A stretch of DNA of 64,000 nucleotides from Camarhynchus parvulus (taxonomy: Eukaryota > Chordata > Aves > Passeriformes > Thraupidae), in NCBI RefSeq assembly GCF_901933205.1, contig NC_044581.1:10923501-10987500 (forward strand). Reading direction: 5' to 3'. The translations under genes were made by a program, and so were the position numbers. The notes under the pieces were generated by a model. That model saw nothing but the letters and a program-made list of their open reading frames with translations, was not told where the DNA came from and searched no databases. Positions 14,101 through 26,100 of this stretch are shown piece after piece. How positions within the stretch are numbered: position 1 is the first letter of the stretch; each line of letters begins with the position of its first letter.

Positions 14101-17100
14101 CAATTTTTACTTACCACAAATAATTGTAAAGGCTGCTCAGCAGGTAAAGGGGCAGAATTCTTCTTCATTTTAACAGCAACTTTAGCTGCTTCTTCTTCTG
14201 ATTGTTTCCCTTCTCCTTCTTCAGAGTACTTTTTCCTTTTAACTTGACGATTTGATCTTCTCTTCTGCCATGCAGGAGAAAGGAAAGAAATTGAGGTTTT
14301 ACCCAAAATTTCCCCTAACCTGAGGCTGCATCTTTTGGGTCACTCTAAGCAATACTTCAGCTGTACCTACAACCAAAGGTCAACATCTGATAACAAACAT
14401 GAAATAAAATACCTCTGTAATCCACTTATGTTCAATTAATTAAATTGTTATTTTCTCTTTCATGTAAGCATATGATACTTTTATTTTTAGGGTTCAAAAG
14501 CAAACATGAAACACTCTTTTCAGGGTATGGGAGCAAAGCTGATACATAACAGATCTTCCACAAGCATCAGTATTTCAACAGTGATTTCCTAATGCAGTGT
14601 AACAGCCGAGTGTTACCATCCAACTCCAGCATCAGAGGGAAAGATATAAAATAAGCTGATGTGTCTCTACTAAATGGTGCTGTACAAAAAAATTATGAAG
14701 GTTTTCACTAGATCATATTGGTCAGATTGCTGATGAAATGACATGATGGTTAATAATGTTTGTTGCTTTGTTAATGTCTGTATTTTCTCCTCCACCTTCA
14801 TCAAGGCTTGTTTAACAGCCCTATATAGCTTACTTTGCAGCTTCTCTCTCTAACCTTCCATTATGGTTTCTGCAAGAATCTGAGGACAACAAATTCCAGC
14901 TGAAGAAATAATGTTCAGTCAAAGAAAATAATTCCTTCTCACTTGCAGTTTCAAATACTTGAGATTATTAGGATATTGCACAACATTTCCTAGCCCTCAG
15001 TACCAACATGAGACATTGTCTATTTAACCATAAGGTGAATTTGTAAATTGGATTCAGTGGATAAAAATAGCAGTATCAAACTAGTCAGCTAACATTTGAA
15101 AACACTAATCTGATTTAGAGAACTGATCATCACAAAAATGAAAATAGCAAAACAAAACTGTCTCTACAAAACAAATTTATTATATTGAGCTACACAGAAA
15201 AGGGTTTTTTTGTGCAAGAAAATCCACTGCAGGTTGCAATGTTATATTACACTGCAGTATTCAGCTGTGAGAACAAGTTGTGAGGAGGACAAAACCCTAA
15301 ATCCTGCGGTCACAATGGCTTCTGCAGAGCAGATATTAAGTAACAGTGAAATTGCAGCACAGGAACTTTTCTTCCTGACTGTTAATTCAGCCCTGGTCTG
15401 GCTGGTATCTGGTAAATGATGTAGCTGTACTTTAACTACGCTGCCAAAACTGAGCAGTAACCTATGGGTACAGTGCAAGTCCAAGAAGGGCTATGACCCT
15501 CCAGAGAAGCTGCAAAAATGAATCTCCTTCATGGGCTTTCCACAGTTCTGTAGATTAGCTGTTCTTCCATAAATGTGTGTGGTGTTAGGTGTTATCACCA
15601 AAAGGAATTTCTAATGTAAGGACACACTAATGTCACATTATACTTAAATCAATAATAGTTTGCTGACAGAAGTAGGTTTAAAAAAAAAAAAGCCAGGTAA
15701 CATGAGCAATGCAAGATTATGTAACTGGCATTTTCAATTCTTCTCACTATGTCTTAAAGTATGAAGTGATTAGCAAAACATCAACATATGTTCTCCAACA
15801 GATTAATACATAATCTGAGCTGTTTGGAAAAAAACTTTTGTATTTCCCTGAGCTGAGAACTAAGGCCATAAACAAATGGCTCTAGGACAAAAAATGAAGT
15901 AGCATCACATATTAAAAATAAAAAAAATAATTTAAAAAATCCATCTATTTAAGGAAGACACTTGATGTGAAACTAAGCATGCAAAATGAATTAGGGGGAA
16001 AAAAGGCCTAAAATTGCCCCCCAGAGCTTTGAAGCAGCTATTTGCAACAGAAATTAGAAACAGCTCTTTAAAAATAAAATCATGAACATATTCAGAAACT
16101 AAAGAGAAAATGAATTAATGAAGCAAAGCAATTTATGGCTTTCCTGCTTCTACCCAGCTCCTTCAAAGAGAGCAGGACAATGCTGTGACATTCTGCAACA
16201 AAAGTTATTTCCCTCTCATGCCACCCTGATTATCTCTACCCTCTTTTCCCTTCACACCAGGAGCAGGTGATTTCATGACACGCCCAGGAAAGAACTGATC
16301 TTCAGTCTTTTATATTACATTTGTTGGCCTATAAATTTATGTTTATCTGATAACAGACTATGACTGAAAAGTTACAGATCCTTTCAGGTAACCTTTACCT
16401 AGGACAAGCTATCACTTCAGTTAATGAGAAGTCATTCTGGGAAATGGCTTCTGATCCCTTTTCCCTTCCAGCATTATTATCTGTGAAACACCAGAGGGCA
16501 ATTCAGTATCTCATAATTGTTTTTTGACAACTATCATCAACTAATGCAATTAATTTTTACTCAACAACACTGTATTTTGAATACTGATTTTGCCTCTGTG
16601 GATGAAATTGCCACAGGATAAAAACCTGTGCAGTTCCAGCACATAACCTTACATTACTGGAAAATGCCCTCAAGCAAGAAGTTATAATTCTGTTACTAAT
16701 GCAAACATAAATAGAATATAATCCCTTCTCAACAGTTCATGTTTCTTTGTGCACAAGTTTCAGAAATAATTACCTATGTTACTATTATTTCAGGGACCTA
16801 TGAAAAAACTGCAGAAATTAAGTTACAAGAGAGCTATTCCTCAAGGGAATGACTTGACCAATTCTTCATCGGGCACTTCCTTCAAAAATATTCCACAAGC
16901 AACTAGAGCCTATCAGCATATTGATCATAGAGCCTATCAGCATATTGATCACTGCTGCCTTCAGATCCCACACTGCAAGAAATCTGTTCTTGCAGTTTCT
17001 ACAGAAGCAGAGTCCAGGAAAGAAAAAACACATTAAAGCTTGAAGCAACCCTTTTAAAAGTTCTCAAAGAGCCAACTTCACTGATAAATGTCCTGTCTGT

Positions 17101-20100
17101 TAGGAAATCTCTGCATTTTCACACTCAGCCAAAGTAAGGATCGGGTTTAACTGCCAGCTCAGTGTAAGTACCCACAGTCTCAAATCTATGGGCTTCTGTA
17201 CTGAAATGAAACAGATATAAGCAGGGCACTGATGTCCCATTATGGAAAAAGGACTCTACCTTGTAGGATGTCCTGATTTTAAACTGAGAGAAGTGGCTGA
17301 TGATGAAAAGTTCTACCTATGAGACACATGGAAGTGTGAGAGTAACTGTCACTGCATCCAAGGAAGTGTAACTTTCTGGAGACAGGGGAAAAAAGATCTG
17401 TAGACGTAACACAGAAATTTATCAAGGGAGAATATCAACTACTTACCTGTGAGTCTTCATCTTTCAGTGGCCGCTGTGGAGTCTGCTTAGCATCAGACAA
17501 TTCATCTGAAGATTCGTTTTTCCTTTTCTGCTTTTTGCCCAGTGTGATGATCAGCTTTCTGTCAGAAACAAAACCCCAGCCCCTGAGTGAATGCTGTACA
17601 CCAGTGTGTGTAACTTCAGGAGCAAATCACTAGCAATGCCCATATTCTCAACATAAAACTCAACAGCGCTGTCTGAAAAATGAGCAATAGGTCTCAAATA
17701 CCTTACAGCAGGCAGCACTGTTCACTAGTGTTAGTGAGCTTCTCTACAGTTACCTTGCTGTCACAAATTCCTAATTATCATACATTTTAAATCTTTACAT
17801 GAGAAACAGAAATACAAACTCCAACATTTAAACCAACCAACAGTGGTAAACTACAAAAAGTTAGCAGAGACACCATCTGCAGATGACAACACTGAATGAT
17901 TTATCATAAAAAATGTACCACTGTAAAATGTAGCTTCCTTATTTTTACTTAGAAAAATTAACTGTGGAGAACAATCTAAAAATCACCCAAAGCTGTCTGA
18001 CATGCAAAACTTTTACGCTTAACTAAGTCATTCAATGGTAAAAATAAGGGAATTGAACAAATCTTTTTTTGCCCTTAGGAAAAAAAAGCTATATCCAAAA
18101 TCTGGTAGTTTTATCTGTAAGTAATCCTAGAATCTATCACAGTATGTTAAGAACCATTGTTGTGCTGAATAAATTAGTTAAACTCTAATAAAAAAAGTAC
18201 CAATTATTCCTCTGTCTGGATTTAAAAATTACACTGTAAATCATCAGATTTGTTTCTAACTAAAGGGTGTAAAAATATTTTTCCATATTTGAAATGTGCC
18301 AAATACACTTCTTTAAATGTGTTTACAGTGGCATAATTGTGGAATGAAAACTATTCAAGAAAATCACAGAGAGCTGTCCTAAAATATATATTTCATATGG
18401 TCTCTTATGATCAGCTCTGTAATAGAAAATGAGGAGAGTGTTCCAGCATACAAGTGCTTCTGCCATGTTACAAACAAGTTAAGCACAAGATTTTAGTCTT
18501 TATACAGACATACAAGTTATTTTACAGCAATATAACATTAAATAAACTGGCCACCCGATGAGAACACTAATGGTGAGTATATAATGGTTGAAACACAACC
18601 CATTTACTTCTTTTTGCAAGTGTCCAAACAAGAGAACACACAAATATTTACTATGTCCAGACTAACAGTTCATGTGGAACATAAGTATGTTAAATTACCA
18701 AAATATTTTTGAAAGTTTAAGCAACATTGCTTACAAAAGACTGCAGGTATAACTTGACAAGCAATGAATACTTGCATGGCTTTTCAATATTTAATCACTA
18801 TGTATATTCAGTGGAAAGGCTAAAATGGGGTTTTTTCCACTCCAATTTTTTTTCACTTTTAGCACAAAGTGAACAGCACTGATGGATGCAGGTTGAAATG
18901 AAGCTGTAGTCAGCATAATCACAGAGCTTCTTGTTCACAAGTAAATTCTGGTCCTTGGCTTTTCATTAGGTGTTCTCAGTTTAATTACTACTTAGAAAAC
19001 ATGTTTCATAATCACAGGGAATAATTTCAGCAATGAACACACTGGTTTCCCTACTGACTTCAAGGTTAGTTTGAGCATTTTTTCCCCTCACTTTTCAAGC
19101 TCTGATTAGGAATCATCTTTCCTTTTTTTTTCTTGGTTTTTATTTTAAGATTTATATTCTTGGGTATTTGTCCAATATGACACTTTCTAGTGATGGACTT
19201 GGATAATCGCTTTTTCCATTTTTATCTCTTTGTTTCATAAAATTTAAGTGTTACATTAGCACTTGTCACTAATATGTCAAATCAGCTAATATATTCCAAA
19301 ATGATGCAGACGAGGCACATCGTGATTGACCTTCTGAAATTGTTGTTAAAAGGAATTCTGGATGCTAAAATTTAACATGCATTTAAAGGGAAAGCTGGTA
19401 AACTTATGAGTGAGAATTTCCTGGAAGATCATTCATGAAACAATATCCACTCCACCAAGTCTCTGGTTTACACCTTTAGGGTTTGGAAAAATAGTAGAAA
19501 CTATCAATATGTGTTTTCCCTGCTCTTAAATTCTTTCAAAGAAAAAGGATAACTGAAAGTTTTTTAATCAAGCAAGTGTCAAGATATAAGTCAAGCTGGA
19601 AGAGGTCTCAGGAAGACCTGTGGTCCCTACTCAAGGCCAACTGCAGAGTTTTTTGATGTTGCTCAGCGCAGTAAAGTTCCATTTATCTCCAAGGCTGACA
19701 GCTGGTAGGTACCTGGGCAATCTGTTCCAAATTTTCATCCTCTTTTGTGAAATGTTAGATTAAAACAATTCCTAAATGCATGTTACTGTGCTAAATATTT
19801 GTATCTGTGCAACCACAGCTCATTCTCACTTCATGCACTACTGTTTACTATTTTAGGCTCCAGGGTCCTTTCGTATTCAAGAAACACAACCTCAAGGGAT
19901 ATAGGGTTTCTATGGGTTCTAGTGGTGTCCACTGAATAGCTGAGGATTTTAAGGACCTTCTGTTTCAAAACATGGGGTATTTTGTGATTAGACTGCTCTA
20001 GCTACATCTTTCCTTGCACATTTGTTCCTCTCCTTTTCTTAGTTTTAGTCCCTCCTTGGGTTCACCTCTTGCTCTGCCCCTGCAACCTTACACACAATAC

Positions 20101-23100
20101 TCCATTTGTCTGTTTTTGTGTCCTGCTTTGAGCTTGCATTCCCTACCCCCACTACTTCACAAGCTTCTCCCTGAAATTTTCTGCACATCTCTGCATGCTG
20201 TAGATCAGAATGTTTCTTCCTCTATATGGATATGGTGCCAATGACAGGAACAAATGCAGTTTTACTTCTTTCTGATCCAGTGCCCAGAATCACAATGCTC
20301 CTTGCTATCGAAAGTTGCTGAACAACAGTATGGTGCTAAAGTCATATATTTCTATCAGTAAAAATGCAATCTGCTCATATTTTGGCCAGAAACTTAAAAA
20401 AAAATCTGCTATGTGAAAACAATGATTTTCAGAAGCTTGTAAACTGGATCAATTCTGTGAGAAATTTTCATTGAACGAACAAGTTCTCTTGCCAGTTTAT
20501 AAATTTCTGCATGAAAGCATAAAGATCCTTGGCTAAAATCCCTTTTTCCACCCTGAAACAAACTGTTCTGAACAGAAACTATCTATTCTGTTTCTATGAA
20601 AAGTTAACAGCACACTGTAGACATGGAATAAATAATATCACCAGACTCTACTTCAATTTCGCTTTCTCTTGCCTTTTTCAATTCATATTTATCTTATTAC
20701 ATAACATCTATAAATATTTCAACAATTAGACGCTGTAGATTTCTTTATTACACATTCTCTTCTTCTATAATTACAAACTAAAGATGTTGAGAAACTTACA
20801 CCACAAAAAAAGCTTTAAAAAGAAGGTTTCTCATGAGCCAGTATTACTTCTGATCCTTAGCACAGGACTCCTACCATTCTTTAAAGCTACCAATTACCAC
20901 TATTTGAAGAGCGTTGCAACTTCTTACTTTCAAATGAAAACCAGTAAGAATGTGCTCCATTCCCCTTCTGTTTCATAGCAGGGAACACAACGGAAACACT
21001 GCCAGTACTCTGAACAGCTTTAAAGTGATAAACACTTTCCAAAGCCTTCCAAAGAATGAAAAAGGAAATATTAAAGAGGATAGAAAGAAAAAGGCAGCAA
21101 ATACGTGTTAGGCACGTCAGAAATAGGAAGTACAGCTGGCCTTTAATACATCATTGTACTGCAATTTTCCCAAAACAGAAAACACCAAGTAACTAATAAT
21201 TAGTGTCCAGAGTCACCACTCAGATATCATCATTTGTAGCCAAAGCACTTTGTTAAATTACTAACAATAAAACTCCTACGTTATCAACAGTACTAGCAAT
21301 TCTTTATCACTAGAAACTTTGCTAAAAATATAAAGTAGAAGTTTTATTGACAAAATACTGTATCCACTTGAATGAGAGTTAATTTGCTGGTACAAAACCA
21401 TTTTCTCTTATCCTTTTATATGTTTAATAAATAATACTAACACAGTAATATTAGTCACTGTCTCCTTCTCCAGTTGTATTTCAAATTAATAACTTCTGGA
21501 CTATGCACAGATTTTAAAACACTCTTAATAGTCTTTTTGGAACCATCAGTCAGTTCCAGCTAACACTACATAAAAACAGTAACATCAAATAATAAACAAA
21601 ATGACATCCCAGAAGGATGACTAAACCTTGAATTTATTGCCTTTTTAATCAGGAGACAAGATAATGACCTTAACAGATCTAAGAGAACTCAAGATTCAGT
21701 GAGCACCCCTCCTTTCTGAGCACAGAGCTGTTCCCCAGCCCCTGCCTGGCTGGCAGGGACCAGGGGACAATGCTAGTTAATGGGGACAATGTTAGTTAAC
21801 AGGGGACAATGCTAGTTAATGGGGTAACAAGGGACAATGTTAGTTAACAGGGGACAATGCTAGTTAATGGGGACAATGTTAGTTAAGGGGACAATGCCAG
21901 CCCCTGCCCCGGGAGATCCCAGCTGGACGCACCTCCCCAGCACCAGTGCCAGAGACCCAGCTCCCCCCCAGCCCTCTCCCCATGGCTCCTGAGGCAGCAC
22001 CTGAGTTTATAAGGGTTTCAAACCATCTTCACACTATCAGATCAACACACAAAGATTATCTGTCAGCGTGCTGGGGTTTAAGACTGCTTGTTAACAGTAT
22101 TTGTGAGACCTCCTTCAAGGTACAAGGCAACAAGGACAGTCACTCATTTCAGCAGTGCACAGGATCACATCCCACTTGCTGGATTCATTGCTACATAATT
22201 CAAGGATTAATGAACAAAATCCAGCAGTGCTCTTTTAACACATGAAATAATACAGCCATTTCTGGCAGCAGTTATGAACTGAAGGACTACCACTCTGACT
22301 CAAGCATTTGTAAATTGAGTTCTTAGAATCTGGGGGACTTATTTATTTAAACTATGCAGTGATTAAGAAAAAAAAATTACCTAAATGTATTCAACTGATA
22401 TTGTCCTTTACATCACCAGTGCAGAGCTGTTGCTTTTCATCAGGGCTGCGATATTTAATTTTATGTTTGAGTAGGTGGGAATACGTTGAGAGCTATAAAA
22501 CCTAAATGCCAATCTACTTTTTTGAACAAGAGAATGTTCACAAATTCATAATTCTTCACATCAAGTGGTAAGAAGTAGACTTTTTATATTAAATATGCAT
22601 CACCTTAGATGGAAGAAGTAGAATCAATTAGAAAGAGCTTATAAATAGAAACAAGGTCTACGCAAAAACTTGAAAGGGTTTAAATAGATTCCTAAATGTC
22701 AACACACCTTGGTAAATAGCCAGGATACGAAAAGTGGTTCTGCTGTCTGCAGAGTAATTGTAAAGCAAATTTTGAAGAATTAACTTAATCAGTAATCAGT
22801 GCATAAAGCAAATAAGTCAACTTACTTTGGTAATACTAAATATATTATACATACATTCTTCTAATAATTTCTGTCATACCCTTATGTTATTGGTAATAAT
22901 ATAATTTAGTCATTCATCTTCACTAATTCTTAAGGCACAGAAACTTTGCTAACCACAGAATCCAGTTCTAATAAACTTGACTGAAATTAACAAGCCTTAT
23001 TTCTCTGTCTTCACAGCTCCAAGAAATAAAACCTTAACCCTCACCTTTAGAAAGAAACTACAGCCTGCCTAGAAAGTAGCTGCCAGCAATTTTTAACTAG

Positions 23101-26100
23101 CAATGATAAACTGGAATGAATCATGCTATAAATTTTTTCTGTACATGTAGATCTCAGAGCATCATGAAGGAAAATATAAACAGTTAACATGAAGCCACCA
23201 AACACAAACTGATTGTCTGAGCAGCAAAAAAACAGGAACTCTTGAAAGATCATCCTGGTCCTAAATCTAGACACAGTAGTTAAAACTCATCTCAATCCCA
23301 GATGAAGGCTACTCAATTTCAGTAAAAGCTGTGCTGTATTACAATTTAAAACACTTTTTTTTTTTTAAACTGATGGCTATCTGGCAATTTTATCAAGGTC
23401 TGTCCAGCAATTAGTGTTCCAGCTCTACAGTTCAACTGTAACTCTGAAAATGCTCCTCCAGAGCAACACAGACCTTGCTACACAGAATAAAGCCCTGTAA
23501 GAGGTCCAAGTCTACGATCACAATCTAAATAAGAGTTTGCTGTTTGAGTTCTGGGCTACAGAGGGTACAGCTGTGCTCTTACTGTGAACAGGCTGTGTTT
23601 GTTGAGAGCAGAGATATGAAAGACCAGATTAAAACTGTTTCTCAAACAGTTCTCAAAAAAAAAAAAAAAAAAAAAGAAATCAATATATTTGTAACAGTTG
23701 CAGATCCCTCAGCTCTGTGTTGGCCTGCAAAAATGAAACAGGAGTTACCCAAAACATACATGTGACTTCAGATCTTCTCAAACACACCCAGCTCTGCATC
23801 ACCTCCTGCATTGCTCTGACACTCCAAATCCAACCTGAAGCAACAGATTTAACAGTTCCTGGAAGTTAAATGAGTTTGCTATAGAAAACCCTGACTGAAA
23901 AGAAATCTATTCATCTGGGATGGACATATCACAGCAGACCTCCTTCTAAAATGGAACAGTAGATGCACCCAAACAAATTCCCTACTGCTGTTAAAAAGGT
24001 ATATTTATCTTTTTTTTTTAATGTAAAACTTTAGTGGTTTCAAGGTTTCACTCACAACTATATTGTTTGCAGAAAAACTAGCTCATAATGGCTTCTAACA
24101 GTTGGAAATTGTTTGCTTTTCTTTTTAAAACATGAGGGGACTTCAGGTTTTGCTTTCTGATTAAATTTAAGGAATGCCATATATACAAATATATATATGT
24201 TTATATTTATATTATAAAGCTTTTCTCATTATTGATTGAAAAAGAATTTAAATTCTTTTTAATCTCATTTTAAACAGATTTCAAAAATCTTTCCATCCAA
24301 AGGAAAAAAACACATTTTCATTGAACTATCTTCCCTTCCCTTCCTGCCCAATAAAGCTCTTGTCTTTTACAGGTATTATTTTAGCATAGTAAAATTTTCT
24401 CCCAAGATTCAGTCAAAGTTTATTTTAAGGTAATGAGAAAAATCAATGGAGCAACCCACACGCTTAAAAACTCAATCCTATTTTGACTTAATGATTCCAA
24501 GGATGTGCTTAGATTCATTAAGAAATATTTTTTAAGAACGGAAGACAGGACAAAACCTTTACCAGAGCTGTTTAGTCCTTTAAACTCCTTATTCTTTAAT
24601 TTCAGTTTTCTCTAAAAAAACAAAAATCATTAATCACAAAATTTTTTGAACCACGGTTGAACAGACAAGTATAGTGATGCTAAAGTAATTATTCTGCTGT
24701 AATATCAGCAGTTACATTTGCATAGAAAGTAGGGTTTGGTAAGATTATTCTTTTAAAAAATCAAGGCCTTATTGCAATTGCTGCTCTGCAAAATCCCTGG
24801 GGTATTCCTTGCTAAGCTGTTATTATTTTATGTATTTATATCAATAATATACAATAGCGCTAATTCAACACAACACATTAATCTGTTTAGATACAAAAAT
24901 GAAGTATCTTGATGTCTCAAAGGATTTGATTTGCTGCAGTCCATCAAAATAAAATGGAATTCTGCAAATATGAATGGAAATCTGTAATATGTGGTGGTTC
25001 TAGAAGACTCTTCAGAGCTCCTTACCAGGACCTGACTGCTCCATCTATATGTGTGTATCCCTCATAATGAAAGCACTACCTGGCAGCACGACTAAGTTAG
25101 CAGTGCTACTGGGGCATTAGCTGATCAGACTGGTAACTAACTGGGACACAAACCTTCACAGCCCAATGCAAAATGATGAAACATTGACAGTTAATTAAAT
25201 GGGAACTGCTCTAGCAGCTTGCATGTACCTGCATCAAACACAAACACCATAGCTAAAAACACAGTTTGAGAAATGTCTTTCTCAACTGATGCCGTCTGAT
25301 GAAATCCTGAAAAGTGATCCTAAGTGATGTGCACAGCAAAGCATTCACCAAGACAAAATTGAGTGCACAATCATAAATTGTAGGTAACAGTTTACTTTTT
25401 TTTTACATTTAAAAAAGTAAAAATATTATGGCAACTATGTAGTATATCATAATGATGTTATTTTAGCAGGTTTTGTCAATTACCCAAAAGAATGAATAAA
25501 AAGCACACTAAGGACAAACCACAAGGTTTTATGAAACTGACACTACCTGAACGACAGTGTAAGTTTTCTGATTAAACAGACCAACAAACGTTTGTTACAG
25601 AACATGAGTAAATTCAGAAACATGAAAGTGAAATCAACTTCACAAAAGTACACATCTGAAATCCCACCTTAAACTAGATGGAGAAAAAAAGAAAAGGAAG
25701 CACTACTTGATGCTTAAAAGCAGCATCATATGCCAACACATAAACAGAACAGAAAGAAATTAACACCATGAAATTTCACGTTAGAATGAAGTTGGATATA
25801 GACCTTCAAACTACAGGATAACTACTCAAAATTGTTTACTTCAATCATGTAAGAAAAGCACTGATCTCTACAAGAAAAAAAGAAAACACAGAGATATAGA
25901 CTGATTAAAAGAACATTCATTTCTGCTCCATACATTAAAATATACATATGGATATGAGACATTTAAATTACAGAGATATGCCAGTTAATATTTCTGCTAC
26001 TGCAAAAAGAGCACAGATTTAAGAAACTAAAAATCAGACTGTAACTAACATTTCAAGTTCTGACTGACGTACTTAATACTGGAAATCACACACTCTCCTT

